A stretch of 11,591 nucleotides of DNA from contig JANRKT010000137.1 of the NCBI GenBank assembly GCA_033763355.1, positions 1-11,591 of the forward strand, in the 5' to 3' direction. A program made the position numbers and the translations under genes. Numbering within the stretch: the stretch's first letter is position 1; each line of letters starts with the position of its first letter. The notes under the pieces are model-generated. The model did not search any database. It saw nothing but the letters and a program-made list of their open reading frames with translations, and was not told the origin of the DNA. Shown in pieces: positions 1 through 8,276 of the stretch. This stretch comes from JANRKT01 sp033763355. Its GTDB lineage: Bacteria > Bacteroidota > Bacteroidia > Chitinophagales > Chitinophagaceae.

Positions 1-36
1 ATTTCGTTACCGCACACTCAAAATCACTCAATCAGT

Positions 37-3000
37 ATGGAAGCTTCTTCAATTGACTGCCTGCACCGGCCGGGCCGTATTGTTTTTATTTTGTCCCTTT
101 TCATATCATTGCTGTTTTTTCATTCCTGCAGCAGGAAAAAAATCATTGCCGCCAGCCCTGCATACAGCCAGTATATTGAAGGCTATTCATCAGGCATGAT
201 TTCCCGTACAGGCAATATACGTGTGCAACTTGCACAACAAACTACTGTAACACATTCTGTAAATGAACCTGTAAAAGAAGAATTGTTCAGCTTATCACCC
301 GCTGTTAACGGCAAAGCTTATTGGGTTGATGCAAGGACCATAGAGTTTAAACCGGATGGTGATTTGAAACCTGACCAGTTGTATGAAGTAACATTCAGGC
401 TGGGAAAAATAACAGCAGTGCCGGATGAATATAAAACTTTCCGCTTCAGCATACAAACTATCAAACCTTCTTTTGCAGTAAATGAGTACGGTTTAAAAGC
501 CGCGGGTAATTCAAAAGATAAAATGACACTGGAAGGCGAAGTGGAAACCGCCGATGTAGAGGAAAGCAAACAGGTTGAAAAAGTACTGGCGGTTGGATTG
601 AACAATTCACCGCTTAAAATAAACTGGGCGCATAATGAAAGCAACCGTTTACATAAGTTTACCATTGAAGACATAACCCGTAGCGCCAATCCTGGTGAAC
701 TGGTATTGAACTGGAACGGGGAGCCGATGAATATCAAACTTTCTGGTAACAGGAAGCTGGAAGTGCCGGCAACGGGTGATTTTAAAGTATTGCAGGTAAG
801 GGCCATACAGGAAGGCGGAAATTATATCAGCGTTCAGTTCTCCGACCCTTTAGCCACCAACCAGGATTTTGCAGGTTTGATAACAGTAAGCGGTAAAGCT
901 GAACCTGCTTTTTCAGTTTCTGGCAGCGAAGTGAAAGTTTTTGTGAGCGACCAGTTGGATGGTAACCAGACGGTCAATATCAACGAAGGCATTCAAAACC
1001 TCTGGGGCAATAAGCTTACCAAACCTTCGGTTGCCAGTGTATTTTTTGAAAACCGTTTGCCATATGTAAAAATTCAGGGCAAAGGGGTTATACTTCCCAA
1101 CAGCGGCAAACTGGTGTTGCCCTTTGAAGCCATTAACCTGAATGCGGTTGATGTTAGTGTGCTCCGCATTTATGAAAATAATATCCCCCAGTTTTTACAA
1201 AGCAACAGCCTTGACGGATCGGATGAACTGAGGCGTGTAGCCAAACCGGTGGTGCGTACAACCATCCGCCTCGATAATGACAAATCTCTTGACCTGAAAA
1301 GGAAACAACGCTTTTCTATAGACATAGATAAATTATTAAAGACCGATCCCGGCGCAATCTACCGGGTAGTTATTGGCTTCCGGCCCGAATATTCTTTATA
1401 TACGTGCACAGCAGCGCCAGGTAATAAAGAGAATGAAGATGACGGGGAAGGGGATATTCGTGAAGTATCTTATTATGATGATGAATACAGTTCAGGCAGT
1501 TTTGATGACGATGATGATTTCTGGAACCGTTACGACAGTTATTATCCTTATGGTTACAACTGGGAGCAGCGCAACAATCCCTGCAGCCGTTCTTATTACA
1601 ATAAAGAAAGGTGGGCCACAAGAAATGTAATTGCATCCAATATCGGGCTTACTGCAAAAAGGGGCAATAACAACACGATGCTGGTAGCAGTAACAGATAT
1701 CCTCAGCACTTCGCCTATGGCTGACGTTGAGCTTGAACTGCTCGATTACCAGCAGCAGGTTATTTATCAGACAAAGAGCAGCAGCGATGGCATGGTGATG
1801 TTTGAAATGAAACGCAAGCCATTTCTTTTGCTTGCAAAAAAAGGAACGGAAAGAGGTTACCTGAAATTAGATGATGGAAATGCTTTGCCATTAAGCCGGT
1901 TTGATGTGGCCGGGGCTGAAGTAAAAGAAGGGATAAAGGGGTTTGTATTTGGTGAAAGAGGTGTGTGGAGGCCGGGTGATACCATGTTCCTGAGTTTTAT
2001 GGTTGAGGACCGGGAAGAGAAACTTCCTGCGGACCATCCGGTGCAGTTAGAATTGTTTACCCCGCAGGGGCAATTGTACAAAAGGATAGTGGAAACAAAA
2101 GGCATGGATGGCTTTTATGTTTTTAAAACAGCAACCGATCCGTCTTCGCCTACGGGTAACTGGCTGGCCAAAGTAAAAGTTGGCGGCGCTGTTTTTGAGA
2201 AAAGACTGAGAGTGGAAACCATTATGCCCAACCGTTTAAAGATCAACCTTGATTTTGGACAAAATGCAGTGCTGGGCAAAGATGCAGTGGCATCTGGAAC
2301 TTTATCAGCTAAATGGTTGTTTGGGGCAACAGCGAAAAACCTCAAAGCCAAAATAGACGCATCGTTGTATGCAAGAAAAACAATCTTCAAAAAATTTGAG
2401 CGCTACAATTTTGATAACCCTGCAAGTAAATACAGTACAGAAACCGCAACTTTATTTGATGGCACACTGAATGAGGAAGGCAATGCGCCGGTTACAGCAA
2501 AATTTACACTTGAGAACAATCCGCCCGGAATGCTGAGCGCAAATATGCTGGTAAAAGTTTTTGAACCGGGCGGCGCATTCAGTATTGATAACATGGTGTT
2601 GCCATACAGTCCTTATAAAAGTTATGTGGGCCTTCAGGTCCCCGAAGGGCCAAAGCCATGGAAGTTTTTAATGACAGATAAACAATACCAGTTGCCCCTT
2701 GTAAATGTTGACCCCAAAGGAATGGCATTACAGGGCAGTACCGAAGTGCAGGTGGAACTGTACCGTGTGCAATGGCGCTGGTGGTGGGATGATTCAGGGG
2801 GTGACCTGAGCAATTTTACCGAAGACAGTTATAATAAAATTTTAAAGAAAGAAACAGTTCGCCTGAGCAATGGCGTGGGTAAATGGAATTTTTCAGCGCC
2901 GGGTGGCGAATGGGGAAGATATCTCCTTCTTGTAAGGGATTTAAAAAGCGGGCATGTAGCTGGGCAGACTGTTTACTTTGATGATCCCTGGTGGCAGACG

Positions 3001-5649
3001 AGGGAAACCAATGAACCATCTGCAGCAGCCATGTTATCTTTTACTGCTGATAAAGAAAAATATAATGTGGGTGATAACATTGCATTGAATATACCCAGCA
3101 GCAAAGGCGGCCGTGCATTGATAAGCATTGAAAGCGGGAGCAAAATCATCAAAACCCATTGGATAGAAACTGAACAGGGGCAGACCAAATTTCAGTTTAA
3201 GGCTGAAAAAGAAATGGCGCCAAACATTTATGTGAATGTAAGTTTACTGCAGCCCCATTCGCAAACCATCAACGACCTTCCCATACGCATGTATGGGGTA
3301 ATACCGGTATTTGTAGAAGATAAGAATACGGTGCTTGAACCCCTAATAAACATGCCTGCTTCCATCAGGCCTGAACAAACCACATCGGTTACAGTTTCTG
3401 AAAAGTCAGGCAAAGAAATGGTTTATTCTATTGCAATTGTAGATGAAGGCCTGCTTGACCTTACCCGTTTTAAAACACCCAACCCCCATGAAACATTTTA
3501 TACCCGTGAAGCATTGGGTGTAAAAAGCTGGGATATGTTTGATTATGTCATCGGCGCATGGGGTGGTGAACTGGAACGCATACTTACAATTGGCGGCGAT
3601 GCAGAGGGCGACGGTTCATCAAAACAAAAAAGCGCCAACCGGTTTAAGCCCGTTGTAAAATATCTCGGGCCATTTAAATTGGGCAGCGGCGATAAAAAAA
3701 CACACCAGTTTACTTTGCCTGCATACATTGGTTCAGTAAGAACGATGGTGGTGGCGGGCTATAAAGGCCAGTATGGTTTTGCAGAAAAACCTGTTACGGT
3801 AAAGAAACCGCTGATGCTGCTGGCCACATTGCCACGTGTATTGGGACCGTCGGAAAACATCCGCCTGCCCGTTACAGTTTTTGCAATGGAAAACGATATT
3901 AAGAATGTAAATGTTTCATTGCAGAGCAATCCTTTTCTTGAAGTGGCGGGCCCGGCCACACAACAGGTAAGTTTTTCTTCTCCGGGTGAACAGATGATTT
4001 ATTTTGATGTGAATGTAAAACCCAATACAGGTATTGGTAAAGTAAAACTAACGGCAGCAAGCGGTGGTGAAAAAGCGGATTATGATGTGGAACTGGATAT
4101 ACGTAACCCCAATCCCACTGTTACCAATGTTATTGAAACAAGCCTTGCTGCAGGGCAGCAATGGAAAACACAGGCCGTTCCAATCGGTATTGCTTCAACA
4201 AGCAAAGCCACATTGGAAGTTTCAAGCATACCGCCCATGAACCTTGCCAAAAGGCTGAGTTATCTTATTCAATACCCGCATGGATGTATTGAGCAAACAA
4301 CATCATCTGTATTTCCTCAACTGGTATTGAACCAGCTTATGGATTTGGATGAAAGAAGAAAAGCCGAGATTGACCGCAACATACGTGCAGCATTGGAGAA
4401 ATTGAAAAACTTTCAGCGGCCTGATGGCGGCTTCAGTTATTGGCCCGGAGAACCCGTAAGTGATGAATGGGGCACCAATTATGCCGGCCACTTTTTAATA
4501 AAGGCGCAGGAAAAAGGGTATTTTGTTTCTAATGATATGCTGCAGTCGTGGAAAACATACCAGCGCAGCAAAGCCAATAACTGGGTTCCTTCTTCGTCCA
4601 ATTTTTACGGCGGCGATTTAACCCAATCCTACCGTTTATATTTATTGGCCCTTGCCAAATCCCCTGAGCTGGGCGCAATGAACAGGCTCAAAGAATTCAA
4701 ATACATTTCGCCGGAAGCAAAATGGAAGCTGGCGGCAGCGTATCAGCTGGCGGGGCAAACCAATATTGCTTTGGGTTTAATCAGCGGTTTGCCTGTGGGT
4801 TTCCCCGCAAGAACGTCACCCGGTTATACTTATGGCTCTGACCTGCGTGACCAGGGCATGGTGCTGGAAACACTCACGTTGCTCAACAGGCGAAATGAAG
4901 CGAATGAACTGGTAAAAACCATTGCTGCAAAATTATCGCAGAACAACTGGTACAGCACACAAACCACAGCATACTGCATGATAGCGATTGCTGAATTCTG
5001 CGGAAAAAACCCTTCCGGCGCAAAAATTATAGCAACGGGTAATGTAAACGGGTCGCAGGTTAACCTGAATTCAAATTCTTATATCGCACAGGTTCCTGTA
5101 AGTTTTAAAAATGGCAATGTGCCCGTTAACATTACCAACAAAGGCAGCAATACATTGTATGTACGTTTAATTACAGAAGGACAGCCGTTAAGCGGGGAGA
5201 GCATGCCCGTAAACAACAATCCCAATGTTCTGGTAATGAATGTAAGTTATCATTCGCAGAATGGCCTGCCGGTTGATGCCGCACAACTTACGCAGGGAAC
5301 AGATTTCGTTGCAAAGGTTACGGTAAGAAATCCCGGCGGGAGAGGGTATTATTCGGAGATGGCGCTTTCACAAATATTCCCCAGCGGCTGGGAAATTTTA
5401 AATACGCGGCTGCTTAATAATGAGGGTTCATTTAAATCATCGCCATCATCTTACCAGGATATACGTGATGACAGGGTGTACACCTATTTCAACATCAGGG
5501 AAAATGAAACACTGACATATTATGTAATGCTGAATGCAGCATATCCGGGAAAATATTTTTTGCCAGGCACGTATTGCGAGGCGATGTATGACAATACCAT
5601 TAACGCAGGCGTAAGCGGTAAATGGGTGGAAGTGAAAACAGGAAATTAA
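37..5649 (+). CDS. Bacterial alpha-2-macroglobulin lipoprotein (thioester type, YfhM/ECAM-like)
   Basis: This is predicted to be a periplasmic protease trap: cleavage of a bait segment by an invading protease would expose a thioester that binds the protease covalently. The N-terminus has a hydrophobic stretch (about residues 15-29) ending in F-H-S-C31, a loose lipobox, so C31 is the likely lipidated cysteine. The following S-R-K-K is not acidic, which argues against the Bacteroidota surface-export signal and for a periplasm-facing anchor. The A2M MG-domain motif GERGVWRPGD lies at 639-648, the A2M-domain motif VDEGLLDLT at 1135-1143, and the thioester motif CIEQ at 1417-1420 within YPHGCIEQTT. 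An alpha-alpha barrel segment (PDGGFSYWPGE) follows at about 1462-1472, and an MG10-like region fills the end from about 1730. An acidic and Tyr/Trp-rich insert occupies about 462-527. At 1870 residues it is longer than the roughly 1650 of E. coli YfhM. The start at 37 is chosen because the next Met (54) would lose the signal. pbpC follows by 77 bases. The family is near certain; inhibitor function is inferred from the family. Confidence 0.95.
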   Translation: MEASSIDCLHRPGRIVFILSLFISLLFFHSCSRKKIIAASPAYSQYIEGYSSGMISRTGNIRVQLAQQTTVTHSVNEPVKEELFSLSPAVNGKAYWVDARTIEFKPDGDLKPDQLYEVTFRLGKITAVPDEYKTFRFSIQTIKPSFAVNEYGLKAAGNSKDKMTLEGEVETADVEESKQVEKVLAVGLNNSPLKINWAHNESNRLHKFTIEDITRSANPGELVLNWNGEPMNIKLSGNRKLEVPATGDFKVLQVRAIQEGGNYISVQFSDPLATNQDFAGLITVSGKAEPAFSVSGSEVKVFVSDQLDGNQTVNINEGIQNLWGNKLTKPSVASVFFENRLPYVKIQGKGVILPNSGKLVLPFEAINLNAVDVSVLRIYENNIPQFLQSNSLDGSDELRRVAKPVVRTTIRLDNDKSLDLKRKQRFSIDIDKLLKTDPGAIYRVVIGFRPEYSLYTCTAAPGNKENEDDGEGDIREVSYYDDEYSSGSFDDDDDFWNRYDSYYPYGYNWEQRNNPCSRSYYNKERWATRNVIASNIGLTAKRGNNNTMLVAVTDILSTSPMADVELELLDYQQQVIYQTKSSSDGMVMFEMKRKPFLLLAKKGTERGYLKLDDGNALPLSRFDVAGAEVKEGIKGFVFGERGVWRPGDTMFLSFMVEDREEKLPADHPVQLELFTPQGQLYKRIVETKGMDGFYVFKTATDPSSPTGNWLAKVKVGGAVFEKRLRVETIMPNRLKINLDFGQNAVLGKDAVASGTLSAKWLFGATAKNLKAKIDASLYARKTIFKKFERYNFDNPASKYSTETATLFDGTLNEEGNAPVTAKFTLENNPPGMLSANMLVKVFEPGGAFSIDNMVLPYSPYKSYVGLQVPEGPKPWKFLMTDKQYQLPLVNVDPKGMALQGSTEVQVELYRVQWRWWWDDSGGDLSNFTEDSYNKILKKETVRLSNGVGKWNFSAPGGEWGRYLLLVRDLKSGHVAGQTVYFDDPWWQTRETNEPSAAAMLSFTADKEKYNVGDNIALNIPSSKGGRALISIESGSKIIKTHWIETEQGQTKFQFKAEKEMAPNIYVNVSLLQPHSQTINDLPIRMYGVIPVFVEDKNTVLEPLINMPASIRPEQTTSVTVSEKSGKEMVYSIAIVDEGLLDLTRFKTPNPHETFYTREALGVKSWDMFDYVIGAWGGELERILTIGGDAEGDGSSKQKSANRFKPVVKYLGPFKLGSGDKKTHQFTLPAYIGSVRTMVVAGYKGQYGFAEKPVTVKKPLMLLATLPRVLGPSENIRLPVTVFAMENDIKNVNVSLQSNPFLEVAGPATQQVSFSSPGEQMIYFDVNVKPNTGIGKVKLTAASGGEKADYDVELDIRNPNPTVTNVIETSLAAGQQWKTQAVPIGIASTSKATLEVSSIPPMNLAKRLSYLIQYPHGCIEQTTSSVFPQLVLNQLMDLDERRKAEIDRNIRAALEKLKNFQRPDGGFSYWPGEPVSDEWGTNYAGHFLIKAQEKGYFVSNDMLQSWKTYQRSKANNWVPSSSNFYGGDLTQSYRLYLLALAKSPELGAMNRLKEFKYISPEAKWKLAAAYQLAGQTNIALGLISGLPVGFPARTSPGYTYGSDLRDQGMVLETLTLLNRRNEANELVKTIAAKLSQNNWYSTQTTAYCMIAIAEFCGKNPSGAKIIATGNVNGSQVNLNSNSYIAQVPVSFKNGNVPVNITNKGSNTLYVRLITEGQPLSGESMPVNNNPNVLVMNVSYHSQNGLPVDAAQLTQGTDFVAKVTVRNPGGRGYYSEMALSQIFPSGWEILNTRLLNNEGSFKSSPSSYQDIRDDRVYTYFNIRENETLTYYVMLNAAYPGKYFLPGTYCEAMYDNTINAGVSGKWVEVKTGN

Positions 5650-5689
5650 AAATCCCCGGCAGCGGCTGCAAGCCCTGTCGGCGGATTTT
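5649..5689 (+). terminator. Hairpin with T-tail between A2M and pbpC genes (terminator or attenuator-like)
   Basis: Immediately after the A2M stop codon a long imperfect stem can be folded by eye. AAAATCC (5649-5655) pairs with GGATTTT (5683-5689). CCGGCAG (5656-5662) pairs with CTGTCGG (5675-5681) with one G-T wobble. GGCT (5664-5667) pairs with AGCC (5671-5674) around the 3-base loop GCA. Single C bulges sit at 5663 and 5682. The right arm ends in TTTT, so it resembles an intrinsic terminator, but only four T occur and the downstream gene starts 37 bases later in the same direction. It may therefore attenuate or process the shared transcript rather than end it. It could also be a dispersed palindromic repeat. 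Confidence 0.55.
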
Positions 5690-5726
5690 CGAAAGACAAA
5701 TCCTGTCAGCGGTCCGCAGTAATAAA

Positions 5727-8138
5727 ATGAAACAAAGCCATACATACAAACCATTTTCCATTGTTCACAAAAAAAGAACAGCGTCAATCATGGTATTGAT
5801 AATTGTTTTATTTGCATGGTTCTGGTTTTCTCTTCCGCCAACTTTGTTTACAGCAGGCACATCTTATGTAATTGAAGACAAAGACGGCAAACTCTTAAAC
5901 GCTTCCATTGCAGATGACGGGCAGTGGCGTTTCCCTTACAATGAAAGGGTGCCATACAAGTTTGCGCAGTGCATCATCAATTTTGAAGACAAAAGGTTTT
6001 TGTTTCATAATGGCGCAGATATGCTTGCTATGGCAAGGGCTATTCAACAGAACATCAGCAGGGGAAAGGTAGTAAGCGGGGGAAGTACGTTGACGATGCA
6101 GGTCATTCGCCTGTCAAGAAAACAACCGCGTAACATCTGGCAAAAAGCAATTGAAAGCATCCTTGCGTTAAGAATGGAACTGACTTATTCCAAAAAAGAA
6201 ATCCTCGCTTTATACTGTTCCAATGCGCCGTTTGGCGGCAATGTAGTAGGGCTGGATGCAGCGGCATGGCGTTATTACGGCAGAAGCCCTCAGCAATTGT
6301 CGTGGGGTGAAATGGCGGCGCTTGCAGTGTTGCCCAATTCGCCATCGCTTGTTAATGTTGCAAAAAACCGGGAACTGCTTTTGAAGAAACGGAACCGTTT
6401 GCTGGATAATTTATATGCAGAAAAACAAATTGACGGGATAACATGTGAGCTGGCTAAGCTTGAACCTTTACCGGGGGAACCCAAGCCCCTTCCGCAACTG
6501 GCGCCTCATCTTCTGCAACGTTTCAAAGAAGAATTTGTAAAAAATAAAAACAATGGGCTGACAAGAATAAAAACCACCATTGATGCAAACCTGCAGAGAA
6601 GCGTTTCGCAGGTTATTGAACAGCACCATCATTTCTTAAAAGGCAATGGCATCAATAATGCAGCAACTCTTGTACTGGATGTGGAAACCGGTAATGCCCT
6701 TGCATATGCCGGTAATATTTACCATCCGGAAAATGCAGAACTCGAAAGCCATGTTGACATCATCCGTTCACCCCGCAGTCCCGGCAGCGCCTTAAAACCG
6801 TTCCTTTATACATCAATGCTCAGTGATGGTTTGATATTGCCGCATTCGCTGATACCGGACATACCGATGCAGATTGGCGGATACATGCCCCAGAATTTTG
6901 ATCAGCATTACGATGGCGCAGTGCCTGCATCAAAAGCCCTTGCCAGGTCATTAAATATTCCCGCAATAAAAATGCTGCAGCAATACAAGTATGCAAGGTT
7001 TTATGAAGTGCTGAAGCAATCAGGCATTACTACATTAAACCGGCCGGCGGGTACTTATGGTTTATCATTGGTGCTTGGCGGATGTGAGGTTACCATGTGG
7101 GATCTTGCAGGCGCTTATGCAAACATGGCAAGGGCAATGAACCACCAGTTTAAAAATAAAGGAAAGGTTGTTGCAGAAGATTTTCATGAACCGGCGTATG
7201 TGAATCGTCAATCGCCAGTTGTGAATAAAAAAAGACAGGCTCCCAACTTTGACCTCACATCCATCTGGTTCACCTTCCAGGCCATGCAGGAAGTAATGCG
7301 GCCGGGTGAGGAAGGATTGTGGCAACAGTTTACTTCATCACAAAAAATTGCATGGAAAACAGGAACCAGTTTTGGTTTTCGTGACGGGTGGGCCATTGGC
7401 GTAACACCTGAACATGTTGTTGCAGTATGGGTGGGTAATGCAGATGGAGAAGGAAGGCCGGGTTTGATTGGCATTGAAACGGCAGCGCCTGTATTGTTTG
7501 ATATTTTTCGTTTGCTGCCTTCATCAAAATGGTTTGCAGAACCAGGGTTTGATTACAGCTTTCTTCCCGTTTGCAGGGAAAGCGGTTACAGGGCCGGTGC
7601 AGACTGCGATCATCCGGATACACTAATGGTTCCCCGGAATGGAACAAGGGCGCCGCAATGTGCCTATCACAAAAAAATACACCTTGACCCTTCCGGCACT
7701 TACCGTGTAACCGAAAATTGTTTTGCCCCTTCGCGGATGCTGCACAGCAACTGGTTTGTTTTACCAACAGCCATGGAATGGTATTACAAACAAAACCATC
7801 ATGATTATAAACCTTTACCCCCTTACAAAGATGGATGCGGTGAAAACTCAAACAGCAAGCAAATAGAACTGATCTACCCGCAAATGGATGCAAAGATTTA
7901 TGTACCTTATGAATTAAGCGGCGAAAAAGGAAAAACTGTTTTTACCGCAGCGCACCGCAACAGCAATGCTAAGATCTTCTGGCACCTCGATGAAAATTAT
8001 TTCACCACCACATCACATTTTCACCAGGTTGCATTAAGCCCCTCCCCCGGTAAACATATTCTTACGCTTGTTGATGAAAGCGGAGAATCAATAACAAGGG
8101 TTTTTGAAATACTGGGTAAAGAAACAGCGGGGCATTAA
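5727..8138 (+). CDS. pbpC: Penicillin-binding protein 1C (bifunctional glycosyltransferase/transpeptidase)
   Basis: This is a class A-type penicillin-binding protein that polymerises lipid II and cross-links peptidoglycan on the periplasmic side of the inner membrane. Numbering from the chosen start (803 residues), a single membrane anchor lies at about 20-42. The GT51 glycosyltransferase domain has FEDKRF with the likely catalytic Glu87, GGSTLTMQ at 118-125, and the RKxxxxWQKAIE-type helix near 131-143. The transpeptidase domain has S354-A-L-K357 (nucleophile motif), S408-L-N410 and K544-T-G-T547, so all active-site motifs are intact. Residues about 713-795 match the BiPBP_C C-terminal domain typical of PBP1C. 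The reading frame is open upstream to 5622, which would overlap the A2M gene, but the extra residues are not PBP-like and run through the hairpin, so the ATG at 5727 just before MKQSHTYKPF is preferred. There is no clear Shine-Dalgarno, as is usual in Bacteroidota. Its place after an A2M gene matches the known yfhM-pbpC association. Confidence 0.95.
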   Translation: MKQSHTYKPFSIVHKKRTASIMVLIIVLFAWFWFSLPPTLFTAGTSYVIEDKDGKLLNASIADDGQWRFPYNERVPYKFAQCIINFEDKRFLFHNGADMLAMARAIQQNISRGKVVSGGSTLTMQVIRLSRKQPRNIWQKAIESILALRMELTYSKKEILALYCSNAPFGGNVVGLDAAAWRYYGRSPQQLSWGEMAALAVLPNSPSLVNVAKNRELLLKKRNRLLDNLYAEKQIDGITCELAKLEPLPGEPKPLPQLAPHLLQRFKEEFVKNKNNGLTRIKTTIDANLQRSVSQVIEQHHHFLKGNGINNAATLVLDVETGNALAYAGNIYHPENAELESHVDIIRSPRSPGSALKPFLYTSMLSDGLILPHSLIPDIPMQIGGYMPQNFDQHYDGAVPASKALARSLNIPAIKMLQQYKYARFYEVLKQSGITTLNRPAGTYGLSLVLGGCEVTMWDLAGAYANMARAMNHQFKNKGKVVAEDFHEPAYVNRQSPVVNKKRQAPNFDLTSIWFTFQAMQEVMRPGEEGLWQQFTSSQKIAWKTGTSFGFRDGWAIGVTPEHVVAVWVGNADGEGRPGLIGIETAAPVLFDIFRLLPSSKWFAEPGFDYSFLPVCRESGYRAGADCDHPDTLMVPRNGTRAPQCAYHKKIHLDPSGTYRVTENCFAPSRMLHSNWFVLPTAMEWYYKQNHHDYKPLPPYKDGCGENSNSKQIELIYPQMDAKIYVPYELSGEKGKTVFTAAHRNSNAKIFWHLDENYFTTTSHFHQVALSPSPGKHILTLVDESGESITRVFEILGKETAGH

Positions 8139-8223
8139 CCTTAGAATATTTAAACCGGCACATTAAATCAGGTTTATGTTGTATCTGTAAACGGGTATTT
8201 TCTCCGCCTTTTACAACAGCGCC

Positions 8224-8253
8224 TTTGTTGTATCAAAAAACTCTTTACTTTTA
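8224..8253 (+). promoter_or_regulatory. Candidate Bacteroidota -33/-7 promoter for the C1 protease gene
   Basis: TTTG at 8224-8227 is followed after 18 bases by TACTTTTA at 8246-8253. The Bacteroidota primary sigma factor consensus is TTTG, about 19 bases, TAnnTTTG, so only the last base of the -7 box differs. Transcription would begin near 8258-8262, leaving a leader of about 15-20 bases before the ATG at 8277. This spacer (8139-8276) is the largest gap in the window. This suggests that the protease gene starts its own transcription unit, separate from A2M-pbpC. Confidence 0.45.
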
Positions 8254-8276
8254 AAGCATAACTAAAATCTTTTGCT

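Noticed and set aside
1..36. Promoter for the A2M gene
   Set aside because: Only 36 bases are visible and they show no clear -7 or -33 element.
318..806. 162-codon open frame on the - strand within the A2M gene
   Set aside because: No family resemblance, and it lies opposite continuous A2M N-terminal domain coding sequence.
5622..5726. Longer pbpC reading frame starting at 5622 inside the A2M gene
   Set aside because: The extra 35 residues are not PBP-like, overlap the A2M end and run through the hairpin; the ATG at 5727 gives a normal short cytoplasmic tail before the membrane anchor.
7330..7893. 187-codon open frame on the - strand within pbpC
   Set aside because: Its translation has no recognisable domain and is rich in Cys/His in the manner of an antisense shadow; the + strand encodes conserved transpeptidase and C-terminal regions here.
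8139..8200. TAAACC...GGTTTA inverted repeat after pbpC as a terminator
   Set aside because: Only 6 bp with a 14-base loop and no T-run; too weak to call.
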